Counted from the first letter of the stretch, positions 1 through 7,963 are shown. The stretch: DNA of 64,000 nt from Lachnospiraceae bacterium (GCA_910574185.1 CAJSZQ010000006.1:92057-156056), one strand, 5' to 3'. The notes: generated by a model from the letters alone, not told the origin. Numbers and translations are program-made.

Positions 1-373
1 CCTCTTCCAAATCATTTGCAGTCAGAAAAATGACCGGAAGCCCCGGTCTCGTCTCTTTTACCTCCCGGCAAAAATCAAATCCATTTCCATCCGGAAGATT
101 CACATCCAGAATCACCAGAGCAAAAATATCACTTTTCAAAAGCTGCCGCGCTTTTTGACAATTATAAGCGGCTACCGTCAGATAACCGCTTACGTCTAAT
201 TCAAAACACAGACCTGCGCTTAAGGCTAAATCATCCTCCACAACTAATATTCCTGCATTATGATAATCTTCATGCATTTTATCCGTTGCCCATACAGCAG
301 CCTTACAATCAATGCTGTATGCACCATTTTCTTCTATAAATAAGTTCTTCACTGTCATTTCCTCATAGTTCAT
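1..373 (-). CDS. Response regulator, receiver domain (3' end cut by window edge)
   Basis: Only the N-terminal part is in the window. After the methionine at 277 it reads MHEDYHNAGILVVEDDLALS and continues with LVILDVNLPDGNGFDF and VIFLTAND. These are the acidic pocket, the phospho-acceptor Asp and the Thr switch of a CheY-like receiver domain; any output domain lies beyond the left edge. The start is uncertain. In-frame ATGs occur at 373, 358 and 277 and none has a good ribosome site. The first 45 or so residues before ILVVEDD are unusually long for this family, so they may belong to something else. The spmA fragment and the four-gene island lie upstream. Confidence 0.75.
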   Translation of the reverse strand, partial: MNYEEMTVKNLFIEENGAYSIDCKAAVWATDKMHEDYHNAGILVVEDDLALSAGLCFELDVSGYLTVAAYNCQKARQLLKSDIFALVILDVNLPDGNGFDFCREVKETRPGLPVIFLTANDLEE

Positions 374-434
374 ATACTTCATCAAGCAATTTATTATCCG
401 CGGTCATAATGTGATTATATTTAATCTTGTCCAT
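363..434 (-). other. 23-codon reading frame upstream of the response regulator, perhaps its broken 5' end
   Basis: It reads MDKIKYNHIMTADNKLLDEV then YEL and stops at TGA 365-363, overlapping the response regulator frame. If two bases (TA) are restored within the TATAT-like stretch near 366, it joins in frame to YEEMTVKNLF of the downstream frame. That would give one protein with a longer N-terminus. Seen: the two frames and the overlap. Inferred: a 2-bp deletion. It could also be a chance frame. Confidence 0.3.
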
Positions 435-452
435 TCTGTCTGCTTAATTGAC

Positions 453-666
453 TCCCGGCCCCACAATAGCCGCCGGATTCACACTCCCGTACTGACTCCG
501 ATAAGCAATCACATTCACCGGAATCAACTGTAAGGAGGAAATATTGATAATCAAAAACGTACACATCTCATTACTGGCAATTCCCTTCTTTCTCACCGGT
601 CCCGGACGTCTCCCCCGCCTCCTGTCGTCCTCCTGCCTTGAAAGCTCTTCCATCGCCCGTAATCCC
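453..666 (-). pseudogene. Truncated duplicate of spmA (direct repeat copy 1)
   Basis: These 214 bases match 4164-4377 at 210 of 214 positions in the same orientation. The fragment encodes an internal part of SpmA (LRAMEELS to NPAAIVGPG) but lacks the first ~115 residues and the last ~25. Outside the repeat the reading continues for a few unrelated residues on each side and stops at 444. The four differences include a three-base cluster (tgcc here, agtt in the intact gene) that changes two residues. With the intact copy it brackets the DUF262-ATPase-HNH operon. The high identity implies recent duplication or import from a close relative. Confidence 0.9.
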
Positions 667-670
667 CCTT

Positions 671-688
671 GTGTCAAGTTAATGACAC
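671..688. repeat. Short palindrome at the edge of the spmA fragment, resembling an IS end
   Basis: The sequence is gtgtca-agttaa-tgacac, a 6-bp inverted repeat that begins five bases after the spmA homology ends. Its first 12 bases (GTGTCAAGTTAA) also occur inside the right terminus of the insertion sequence at 53142-55062. It could be a remnant IS end at the junction. A 12-base match may also be chance. Confidence 0.35.
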
Positions 689-803
689 GAATTTTTTAAA
701 TATTTTTTGAATCGTAGTCTTGTTCGCCGATTTAAGAAAACTTTCCAGTTCATCTTTAAATATAAGGACAATTTATAGCTGATCATCCTTGCGAAATAAA
801 TCT

Positions 804-1595
804 CTACATTTTAGCAAATGTAATAATAAAGATATTTTTACAAATCTTAAATATTTCTTCTGATGATTTGTTCGATAGCTTCTCACAAAATAACTTTACG
901 ATTAAATTATTGTACTCGTATTTTGGAAGATTTCCATTATTATCTATAACATTTAAACGGAAATCAAATAATTGCTGAGTACGGTATTGAGGGTCGTTTA
1001 ATCGAAATCTTTTTATATGTGCTTCTATAAATCGAAGTTCACTGTCAGAATATGTATGTGAATCTTTGGCAGGTTCAAATTCCATATTCATAACATTATA
1101 TTGCAAAATTAGTTTTTCATTTGAATCCTTGCCCTGAATACCCATAGGCTGCAACACAATTTCTGCATCAATAAGGCTGCTGTACTTTTTTTGTAAACTC
1201 CTTAATGCTTTACAAGGAACGGTACATTGTTTACGGCAGTTAGTTGAACATTTACTAGATTCCTCATATTGAATGATATCGTTTTTAGGTATTTTTCTCT
1301 TTTTTTCTCCAATACGTTTAAATGTCTGGTTACAAACCGGACAAGACAGCCCTATATTAGGTACACATTCAATCAATTTGTCTGAATTACTTTTTTCAAT
1401 TGCATGTTCCAAATTAGCATATAGTTTTTCATCTACACGAACCCGTGTATAACAATACATGCAATATCCACCTGTACTTTCTTCTAAAGTGTCCTTTAAA
1501 TTAACTTTTTCTGTTGAATTTGTATAGCCATATTTTTTCCATTTTTTATAATGTGGCTGAAATACGGGCATCTCAAGTAACAAAAAATCTTCCAT
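804..1595 (-). CDS. HNH endonuclease-like protein, Septu PtuB/TIGR02646-like
   Basis: 263 residues. The HNH fold is shown by C45-x2-C48, the E-H pair at 63-64 (NLEHAIEKS), N80 and C85-x2-C88-N (SCPVCNQ). This is the CxxC...EH...N...CxxCN pattern of HNH nucleases such as PtuB. A second cysteine cluster, C116-x3-C120-x3-C124-x3-C128, is an unusual extra and probably binds metal. The start follows a GGTGA site that overlaps the stop of the upstream ATPase gene, with a 7-base gap, so the two are probably translationally coupled. It is the last gene of the island operon. Expected role: DNA (or RNA) cleavage controlled by the ATPase. Family and fold are inferred from motifs; the target is unknown. 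Confidence 0.75.
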   Translation of the reverse strand: MEDFLLLEMPVFQPHYKKWKKYGYTNSTEKVNLKDTLEESTGGYCMYCYTRVRVDEKLYANLEHAIEKSNSDKLIECVPNIGLSCPVCNQTFKRIGEKKRKIPKNDIIQYEESSKCSTNCRKQCTVPCKALRSLQKKYSSLIDAEIVLQPMGIQGKDSNEKLILQYNVMNMEFEPAKDSHTYSDSELRFIEAHIKRFRLNDPQYRTQQLFDFRLNVIDNNGNLPKYEYNNLIVKLFCEKLSNKSSEEIFKICKNIFIITFAKM

Positions 1596-1602
1596 TTAAC
1601 AC

Positions 1603-2550
1603 TCACCATTCTCGTATTTGATGTACTATTATTTGCTGTGAAGCAGTCAATTTCCTGCTTTCTATCTGTTCAAGACATTCTTCATCTTTTTCTCCCCATG
1701 CGCCATTAATCTTATTATTCAGCAACCTTCTTAATATATTTTCAACCTCTAATCCGAAGACCTCATGATTTCCGAATATTCGATCAAAAATGATCTGTAC
1801 TTCTGAAATAGAAGTATAGTCATTACTGTCTGCAACTTCATAACTGCCATTATCTAAAATTATCAGATTAGAATCGTTTGTGGATGCTACTAAGTCGCAA
1901 GAATGTGTTGTCACAATCCATCTTGCCCATGGAAATGTTTTCTTCAAAAATTTCAAAATCGCAGCAGAATATCTGGGAGATAAGTATTCGTCCAATTCAT
2001 CTATTACAACCCATGCATATTGCGGTGCGTTCACTTTAATTTCCATATCCTGATAATAGAGTAATTCAAGTAATATGCGTATTATTGCCTGATAACCACT
2101 TGATAAGAAACCCTTTCCATTTCCGAAATCTACTTCTCCTATTGGAGCATCATAATCTATTTTAAACCTGTCGTTTGTTAATTCAAAAAATAAATCTTGA
2201 ACTTCTTTTTCATACAATTGATAAATAATTTCTACCCTTTCTGTTAAAGTTCCAAAACAATTAAAAGAATCAACCAAATTAAAGTTCATATCTTGTAATC
2301 TTGTATCTAAAATTGTTTTCTTATACTTTGGACTTTTATCTGTTTTGGAAACTTTCTTTACATCAAATACACGGTTAACCGCATCAATAAAATATACAGC
2401 CCTATCATTCTTTGTCTTCTCTATAAATAGTTTTAGTAATAATGTTTTTCCGCTAGAGTTCTCTCCTATGATAATGCTGTCTGTATAAGGCAATTCTTCT
2501 TTGTATATTTTGTCAATGATATGATTTATCATCTCCAGACCAAATTTCAT
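1603..2550 (-). CDS. AAA/ABC-type ATPase, PtuA-like, of the island operon
   Basis: 315 residues from the ATG at 2550, which has AAAGGTGG ten bases upstream; a longer frame from 2571 has no better site. Walker A is GENSSGKT (29-36), a signature-like LSSGYQ lies at 149-154, Walker B is VVIDELDE (181-188), and the H-switch is TTHS (214-217). This is the order seen in OLD/RecF/PtuA-like ATPases. It is shorter than typical PtuA, with a small insert between Walker A and the signature. Its start lies inside the end of the DUF262 gene and its end almost touches the HNH gene. Probable role: a nucleotide-driven sensor or regulator that holds the HNH nuclease. Confidence 0.8.
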   Translation of the reverse strand: MKFGLEMINHIIDKIYKEELPYTDSIIIGENSSGKTLLLKLFIEKTKNDRAVYFIDAVNRVFDVKKVSKTDKSPKYKKTILDTRLQDMNFNLVDSFNCFGTLTERVEIIYQLYEKEVQDLFFELTNDRFKIDYDAPIGEVDFGNGKGFLSSGYQAIIRILLELLYYQDMEIKVNAPQYAWVVIDELDEYLSPRYSAAILKFLKKTFPWARWIVTTHSCDLVASTNDSNLIILDNGSYEVADSNDYTSISEVQIIFDRIFGNHEVFGLEVENILRRLLNNKINGAWGEKDEECLEQIESRKLTASQQIIVHQIREW

Positions 2551-3646
2551 ACACTGTTTTCCACCTTTCATTCATGCTTTTCATTTTAACTGTTCCCTGC
2601 CGCGCATGGGATATATATCTCGGATCATGTAATATTTTGTTATATATTACAGATGTAACTGGTTTATGAACCCCCAATTTCTCATAAACAATATAGAAAC
2701 TCTCCAATAAGGCCACCTTTGATGACTGTGTTACATTTACTTTAAATAAATCAAAAAAGCAACTCAAACTATTTCTATATTCTTTAATTTGATTTTTATC
2801 AAATTTCATGGACTCTTCTGAAAACTTATCTAACAATTTTGTATAGGAACTATGATAGTTTTCTATGATAAAATTAAAATTTATTGAATCCTTTTGCTCG
2901 ATTCTGACATACTTTTTCAATGCACAAAATCGCAAAAGAGTTTCCATGTCGCGTTCTGCAGCATCCTCTTTCCCCCATATTTTTCGCCATTTATTATCAT
3001 GCCTGTTATATTCCTGCAGCATAGTATAAAAATCACATACATATATTCCATTTCTCAATTCCTGCTGCGTTAAAAGAGAACCTTTAGCATTTAAATTTTC
3101 AAAAATTTTTCTTAAAATTTTTGTACGTTGTTTTTCGTCATCAATTTTTATTTCTATAACAGTAATTGACGTATAGTCTATGCGTCTTTTCATTTCCATA
3201 GGAAGAGAAGAATAATCTACATTAAAAATTTTTTCATCTTCATTTTTTAGCTGAATATGAAGTTCTTCTAATGCCAGTTGGCTTGTCAAGGCTTCTTTAA
3301 AAGGAATGTTATGCACCTGGATTTCTGAAAAATCTACAGAATTACTTTTACTTTTGTCTAAATAATAACCTATATAATAAAAAAACAAGCTCAAAACACG
3401 CTGTTGTCCATCCAGGATTTCCAATTGATTCTCACTGTTTCTGCAAGTATAAATTGGCGGAATCGGTAAACCACGAATCAATGATTCAACTAACGAAATA
3501 ACCTGTTCCTTACTCCAACGATATTTTCTCTGATATTTGGGTATAATATACAAATTTTCGTTTACACCTTCTACCAATGTACGAAATCCAACATCTGTCT
3601 TATATTGTTGAATACTAATTCCTTTTAAATCGCTCGTCATGCTCAA
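2513..3646 (-). CDS. DUF262 (GmrSD N-domain, ParB/Srx-like) protein
   Basis: 377 residues. The DUF262 hallmarks are IPKYQRKYRW (35-44) and LDGQQR (78-83), which form the nucleotide-binding core of GmrS-type proteins. The rest is helical, with no DUF1524/HNH domain at the C-terminus. So this is the stand-alone DUF262 half, and the nuclease half appears to be the separate HNH gene two genes downstream. An AGGAGG site lies 8 bases before a TTG at 3646 and 14 bases before the first ATG at 3640, so TTG is the better start. It overlaps the ATPase start by 38 bases. DUF262 proteins are known from type IV restriction (GmrSD, BrxU, SspE) against modified phage DNA; that role here is inferred. Confidence 0.82.
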   Translation of the reverse strand: MSMTSDLKGISIQQYKTDVGFRTLVEGVNENLYIIPKYQRKYRWSKEQVISLVESLIRGLPIPPIYTCRNSENQLEILDGQQRVLSLFFYYIGYYLDKSKSNSVDFSEIQVHNIPFKEALTSQLALEELHIQLKNEDEKIFNVDYSSLPMEMKRRIDYTSITVIEIKIDDEKQRTKILRKIFENLNAKGSLLTQQELRNGIYVCDFYTMLQEYNRHDNKWRKIWGKEDAAERDMETLLRFCALKKYVRIEQKDSINFNFIIENYHSSYTKLLDKFSEESMKFDKNQIKEYRNSLSCFFDLFKVNVTQSSKVALLESFYIVYEKLGVHKPVTSVIYNKILHDPRYISHARQGTVKMKSMNERWKTVYEIWSGDDKSYH

Positions 3647-3678
3647 TATCGTTTCCTCCTCAGATTCTTTGATTTGTA

Positions 3679-3978
3679 TTATAATATTTGTTGTAAGGAC
3701 AACAATTCATTTGGCGAATAATGATAGGTTAACAATTTAATGGGCTTATTCTCAAAAAATTTACGATTTTTCACATAATTAATTACATCATCAAAAAAAT
3801 TCCGGGCAATAGCCGTAGTGCGAATCATATTTAAATCTCCTGAAACTTTCTTCTGCAAAAACCACGACTCATAATCAATTAATAACGTTCTGTCTGTCAA
3901 AATCGGAGTATTGTCGTAAAAAGGTTTTCCATTTGCCTGCCACAATCCCCGTAATTCCTTTGTTCCAATCACATACAT
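3679..3978 (-). CDS. Small unknown protein, first gene of the island operon
   Basis: 99 residues starting MYVIGTKELRGLWQ; I do not recognise the family. It has an aromatic N-terminal half with DYESWFLQKK and a basic middle (NYVKNRKFF), and no signal peptide or membrane segment. It ends 32 bases before the DUF262 start, so it should be co-transcribed. A good promoter sits directly upstream at 4005-4033, which makes this the leader gene of the cluster. The ribosome site is weak (taaag). It could be a regulatory subunit, an antitoxin-like partner, or the remnant of a longer gene. Confidence 0.6.
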   Translation of the reverse strand: MYVIGTKELRGLWQANGKPFYDNTPILTDRTLLIDYESWFLQKKVSGDLNMIRTTAIARNFFDDVINYVKNRKFFENKPIKLLTYHYSPNELLSLQQIL

Positions 3979-4004
3979 CAAAATGCTTTACATCTTAATT
4001 ATTT

Positions 4005-4033
4005 AGTATACCCTAAAAAACAGTTTCTCTCAA
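4005..4033 (-). promoter_or_regulatory. Sigma-A type promoter of the island operon
   Basis: On the minus strand TTGAGA (4033-4028) and TATACT (4010-4005) are separated by 17 bases, about 27 bases ahead of the first gene's start. This suggests that the four-gene cluster is expressed as its own unit rather than by read-through from spmA. Confidence 0.65.
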
Positions 4034-4088
4034 TATACTTTCAAAACTCTTTTTCGTCTCTTCTTGAATACCACGAAAGCGGAAGATG

Positions 4089-4721
4089 TTATATCCTCCG
4101 CTTTCCATCCATCATTTTACAAAATATAACCGCCACCAGCGTACTCACCGCCGTAGCCGCAATTCCCGGCCCCACAATAGCCGCCGGATTCACACTCCCG
4201 TACTGACTCCGATAAGCAATCACATTCACCGGAATCAACTGTAAGGAGGAAATATTGATAATCAAAAACGTACACATCTCATTACTGGCAATTCCCTTCT
4301 TTCTCACCGGTCCCGGAAGTCTCCCCCGCCTCCTGTCGTCCTCCAGTTTTGAAAGCTCTTCCATCGCCCGTAATCCCGCCGGCGTCGCCGCCCATCCCAG
4401 TCCAAGTATATTGGCTATAATATTCGTTGTAATATGCTCCATAGAAGGGTGGTTTCCTGGAATAGCCGGAAACAGGAAACGAATTATCGGCCGCATCCTG
4501 CGAGACATGCTTTTCACCAGCCCTGCTTCCGATGCAATTTCCATCATTCCCACCCAGAACGACATAACGCCCATCATCGTAATGCACAAAGAAATCGCTT
4601 CTTTGGATGAGTCCAACGCTGCGTTCGTAATTTCCGGAATCCTTCCCGTAAACGCTGCGCAGACAATCCCTGTCAAAATCATTCCCGCCCATAAATAATT
4701 CAGCATATCATTCATTCCCAT
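4089..4721 (-). CDS. spmA: Spore maturation protein A
   Basis: 210 residues, close to the usual size of SpmA (about 196 in Bacillus). It is a membrane protein with the nucleoside-recognition (Gate) fold. It has hydrophobic segments near 8-28 and 42-62 and near the C-terminus, and the SpmA-type signature GLGWAATPAGLRAMEEL. SpmA acts with SpmB in dehydration of the spore core. SpmB normally follows SpmA, but here the downstream space holds the island and no spmB is seen. The stop codon lies inside a hairpin (4075-4105) that has no U-run. Residues at 4164-4377 are duplicated at 453-666. The start is not fixed by a clear ribosome site. Confidence 0.9.
   Translation of the reverse strand: MGMNDMLNYLWAGMILTGIVCAAFTGRIPEITNAALDSSKEAISLCITMMGVMSFWVGMMEIASEAGLVKSMSRRMRPIIRFLFPAIPGNHPSMEHITTNIIANILGLGWAATPAGLRAMEELSKLEDDRRRGRLPGPVRKKGIASNEMCTFLIINISSLQLIPVNVIAYRSQYGSVNPAAIVGPGIAATAVSTLVAVIFCKMMDGKRRI
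4164..4377 (-). repeat. Direct repeat copy 2 (inside intact spmA)
   Basis: This is the partner of 453-666: 214 bases, 4 mismatches, same orientation, starts 3711 bp apart. It is the copy within the full-length gene and is therefore probably ancestral. The arrangement, island between a truncated and an intact copy, is what homologous integration of a circle carrying an spmA fragment would leave. A local duplication followed by insertion would look similar. Confidence 0.9.
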
Positions 4722-4772
4722 TTTTTGATATTCTTCTATATTTATGTCCCGGTTCCCGGAAAATAGAACTTG

Positions 4773-5933
4773 TTACTTTATTTCTTCCGGCTTTAGTCCT
4801 CGTTTTTTTAACAGCAAATAAATCACCTCTCGAAAAAGCGCATAAGTTACGGACGCTACCGGTATAAAAATCAGCATCCCTACGACTCCCATAAGCGTTC
4901 CCCCAACGCTGACTGCCGCCAGCACCCAAATGGAAGGCAACCCAACCGAATTACCCACTACATGAGGATAAATAAAATTCCCTTCTATCTGCTGAAGAAT
5001 CAAAAACAATACTACAAATAGAATTGCTTTTGTGGGGTTTACAATAAATATCAAAAATACGCCCACCGCACATCCTATAAACGCTCCAAATACCGGCACC
5101 AATGCAGTAAATGCGATAATAATGCCAATTAGCAGAGCATAGGGAAAGCGAAATACGGTCATTGCAACCACAAACATTCCGCCTAGTATAACCGCTTCTA
5201 AACATTGTCCTGTCAAAAAACCTGAAAATGTATAATATGTCAGCGACAGCACTTCCAACGCCGCTTCTGCTTTACCCTTCGGCAAAAACGCATACAAAAT
5301 CTTCTTTCCCTGAATCTTCAGCCGTTCTTTCTGAAGCAGAACATAGCAGGAAAAGGCAAACGCAATAAAGAATGTTGCCATCGCACTTACAATTTCCTTC
5401 ACCACACTCATCGTAGAGCCCACCATACTGGCTGCTCCCCTCCGTAAGAAACGGATTCCCATATCCGTAATCTTATCCCAGTTAAGTTCTACCTGGTCTA
5501 CCATTTCCATAATTTGTTTATTATTATGGAATACCTCTTCCAACCAACTCTGTACCTTGGGAAAAAATTCCTGTACGCTGTCCCCAAGATTGGTAAATGT
5601 GTTTCCAAGCTGCGGCAATAGCACAAAAAGCACTGCAAATATAATTCCAAACAGCAAAACGAGAACAATGATTAAACTTACCGGTCTGGCAAGCCGCTTC
5701 ATCATTCCCGATTCTTTTTTCTTATTTTCTGGAAATAACCTGTTCTCGATATAGTTCATCGGCACGCCCAGAATAAATGCGATTGCTCCGCCAAGTATAA
5801 ATGGAAAAATCACATGGACCACTCCGCCAAACAATGCAAACGCTACTTCGTGCTTCCAGAGACATAAAAATAATATTGCGGTAAATACAATCAACCGCCG
5901 GATTTCCCGGATTACCTGTCTGCTAAATTCCAT
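4773..5933 (-). CDS. AI-2E family transporter (PF01594-type permease)
   Basis: About 386 residues from the ATG at 5933, which has GGAGAG at good spacing; a longer frame from 6008 has none. Hydrophobic segments cluster at the N-terminus (IVFTAILFLCLWKHEVAFAL, then VIFPFILGGAIAFIL), before a central amphipathic region, and in a C-terminal block of about five. GFLTGQCLEAVILGG and ALVPVFGAFIGC are typical of this family. Members include the E. coli autoinducer-2 exporter TqsA and Na+(Li+)/H+ antiporters, so the substrate cannot be assigned. The gene precedes spmA by 51 bases on the same strand and may be co-transcribed with it. Confidence 0.85.
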   Translation of the reverse strand: MEFSRQVIREIRRLIVFTAILFLCLWKHEVAFALFGGVVHVIFPFILGGAIAFILGVPMNYIENRLFPENKKKESGMMKRLARPVSLIIVLVLLFGIIFAVLFVLLPQLGNTFTNLGDSVQEFFPKVQSWLEEVFHNNKQIMEMVDQVELNWDKITDMGIRFLRRGAASMVGSTMSVVKEIVSAMATFFIAFAFSCYVLLQKERLKIQGKKILYAFLPKGKAEAALEVLSLTYYTFSGFLTGQCLEAVILGGMFVVAMTVFRFPYALLIGIIIAFTALVPVFGAFIGCAVGVFLIFIVNPTKAILFVVLFLILQQIEGNFIYPHVVGNSVGLPSIWVLAAVSVGGTLMGVVGMLIFIPVASVTYALFREVIYLLLKKRGLKPEEIK

Positions 5934-6094
5934 ACCACTCTCTCCAACTACGCCAAAGTTTGCTTGAAAATTCATTCCACCAATTTTCAAACAAACTCTA
6001 AAATCCAACTCACAGGTATATTTTTAACCAATTATTTCCCATTTATTCAATTAACAGCCGTACCTTTCGCATACCCTGTAAACTTTGCCAACTA

Positions 6095-6799
6095 CTATAT
6101 CAAATCTTTATTTTCTACATTATAGATGGATAAAACGGCAAATCCAAGAGAAATCACTGTCAAAACAACCGGAAATGCCACATTACCCGCCAAAGTAAAA
6201 TCGCCAACGTTCGCCTGCGTCAGAAAAATCAGCAAAAACGAAGTGATAATCGTTGCTTTGGAAGATTTCGCAGCCATCCCTGCAAACAATGCAATAAAGC
6301 TCATACTAACGATTACTGCAGATTTGAATATCAGTTGTATATAGAAAGATATGCTTCCTATATCAAAATCAATCGCAAATGATGACTGCATAAACTCTGC
6401 GCCAATATAAACGCACATATAAATCGCCAGTTTGGTCAAAATAAGCGCGGCAAAATTGAATGACCAGACGGCAATCATCTGTGCCGCCAGTATTTTCTGC
6501 CGTTTGATGGGATAAGAAAACATCAGGTTCATTGTTTTATTTTTATATGCACTTACAATAAAGGATGCTAACATAACACTGGTATATATAAGAAACGCCA
6601 TGCTGGTAAATAGTTCAATCGGCGCAGAAATTACATCTGTTCCCGGCGCCGCGTCCAGTGTGCCGTCCGGGTCATTGGCAATGCCCAAATATGCCAGCGC
6701 AAAAGTAAATAAGCCAAGCATTCCCGCCATGATAACCGCACCCCGGATGTATTTTCCGATAGGATTCTTCTTCCATTCAAGCTTAATTAATTTTAACAT
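6095..6799 (-). CDS. ABC-2 type transporter permease (lantibiotic/bacitracin exporter type)
   Basis: 234 residues with six predicted membrane segments. It begins MLKLIKLEWKKNPIGKYIRG, the basic N-terminus typical of BcrB/LanEG-like permeases. A GGGGAAA site precedes the ATG at 6799. It overlaps the end of the ATPase gene by 7 bases, so the two form an exporter. A frameshifted kinase and a response regulator lie upstream, the usual arrangement of peptide-antibiotic detoxification modules. The substrate is inferred only from that context. Confidence 0.85.
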   Translation of the reverse strand: MLKLIKLEWKKNPIGKYIRGAVIMAGMLGLFTFALAYLGIANDPDGTLDAAPGTDVISAPIELFTSMAFLIYTSVMLASFIVSAYKNKTMNLMFSYPIKRQKILAAQMIAVWSFNFAALILTKLAIYMCVYIGAEFMQSSFAIDFDIGSISFYIQLIFKSAVIVSMSFIALFAGMAAKSSKATIITSFLLIFLTQANVGDFTLAGNVAFPVVLTVISLGFAVLSIYNVENKDLI

Positions 6800-7716
6800 A
6801 TTTTCCCCACTTCCCCTGTCATTTTCAAGAAATAATCTTCCAGATTTTCTCTGTGGTAATTGATTGACGTAAGACTAACGCCGTTAACTATCAGCTCTTT
6901 TGAGATGCTCTGAGTCGTAACGCCGCTCTCGTAGATACGAATTTTAGAATCATCCACAATCTTGAAATTAGTTAACTGCATCTTATCAGCCAGAACATAC
7001 GCGGCTTTTCTGGTATCTTCCGCCACAAGCTCCACATAAGCCTTATTCATTTCCGCAATTTCTTTCATAGATATTTCATTTACGATTCTTCCATGATGAA
7101 TTACCCCCACCGTATCGGCAATACTCTCAATTTCAGAAAGCAGATGGCTGGAAATCATAAAGGTCATACCATATTCGGTACAGAGCATCCGAAATAAATC
7201 CCGAATCTGTTTCATCCCTGCAGGGTCCAGCCCATTCGTCGGTTCGTCAAGGATAACGAACTCCGGCTTGCACAGAATAGACCGGGCAATTCCCAGACGC
7301 TGTTTCATGCCAAGAGAATAACTTTTCACCGGTTTATCCGCCGCCTCTGCTAAACTCAGCATTTCCAGGGCTTCTTCCATACTTCCTTTGTTGTAATACC
7401 CCATATATTCACAATGCAGCTTAAGGTTCTCCCTCCCGGTCAAATGTTCATAAAAGGTTGGAAATTCAATAATGCTCCCCATACGCTTCAACACCTCATA
7501 TGAAGCGGGCTCCAGTGTGTTGCCAAATAATACAACCATTCCGGCTGTTGGTTTCCAGAGATTTGTTATCATCTTCATCACTGTAGTTTTTCCTGCTCCG
7601 TTCGCTCCCAAAAATCCGTAAATTTCACCTTTCTTTACATGGATACTCACATCTGTCACTAAGTTTTTCCCACCTATCGTCTTGCTTAGATGGCTCGTCT
7701 GTAATATATAAGACAT
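6793..7716 (-). CDS. ABC transporter ATPase (BcrA/lantibiotic immunity type)
   Basis: 307 residues. Walker A is GANGAGKT, the Q-loop region follows, the signature is YSLGMKQRLGIA, Walker B is FVILDEPTNGLD, and the H-loop is ISSHLL. The C-terminal ~80 residues are the extension typical of DrrA/BcrA drug-export ATPases. AGAGGAGG sits four bases before the ATG at 7716. It pairs with the overlapping permease downstream. The 377 bases between it and the kinase hold a palindromic element, so it may have its own promoter. Confidence 0.92.
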   Translation of the reverse strand: MSYILQTSHLSKTIGGKNLVTDVSIHVKKGEIYGFLGANGAGKTTVMKMITNLWKPTAGMVVLFGNTLEPASYEVLKRMGSIIEFPTFYEHLTGRENLKLHCEYMGYYNKGSMEEALEMLSLAEAADKPVKSYSLGMKQRLGIARSILCKPEFVILDEPTNGLDPAGMKQIRDLFRMLCTEYGMTFMISSHLLSEIESIADTVGVIHHGRIVNEISMKEIAEMNKAYVELVAEDTRKAAYVLADKMQLTNFKIVDDSKIRIYESGVTTQSISKELIVNGVSLTSINYHRENLEDYFLKMTGEVGKIC

Positions 7717-7873
7717 ATTTCCTCCTCTCTGAAAGTAACTCTGACATGCAATAATCCGGCAAAAACGCCTTTGACAATAAGATTTTACACTTCTGAATTA
7801 CTTCCTTAAGGGCTTTGCGCCACAATGAGTACAAAGTCCTGTGTAAACAGTAACTCTATGGACATTACTATTT

Positions 7874-7963
7874 GTAACAGTTCAGCCTTCCGGATTCCCG
7901 GCTACTCAGGTTCATTGGCTGCTAACTGCGCAGCAAGTGCGCAGTTGCAGGCTGAACTGTTAC
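7874..7963. mobile_element. Palindromic MITE-like element, subfamily 2 (ends GTAACAGTTCAGCC)
   Basis: This 90-bp element has perfect 14-bp terminal inverted repeats GTAACAGTTCAGCC. TACTATTT at 7866-7873 and TACTATAT at 7964-7971 flank it and match at 7 of 8 positions, as an aged 8-bp target duplication would. A separate fragment GTGTAAACAGTAAC (7841-7854), which equals an end of subfamily 1, lies just before it. The region 7717-8093 otherwise has no gene. Confidence 0.6.

Noticed and set aside
4075..4105. Terminator at the end of spmA
   Set aside because: The stem GAAAGCGGA/TCCGCTTTC is real, but no U-run follows on the minus strand, so it was not listed as a terminator.
4255..4698. Plus-strand frame of 147 residues over spmA
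   Set aside because: It is the antisense of a conserved gene, lacks a ribosome site and has no protein-like features.
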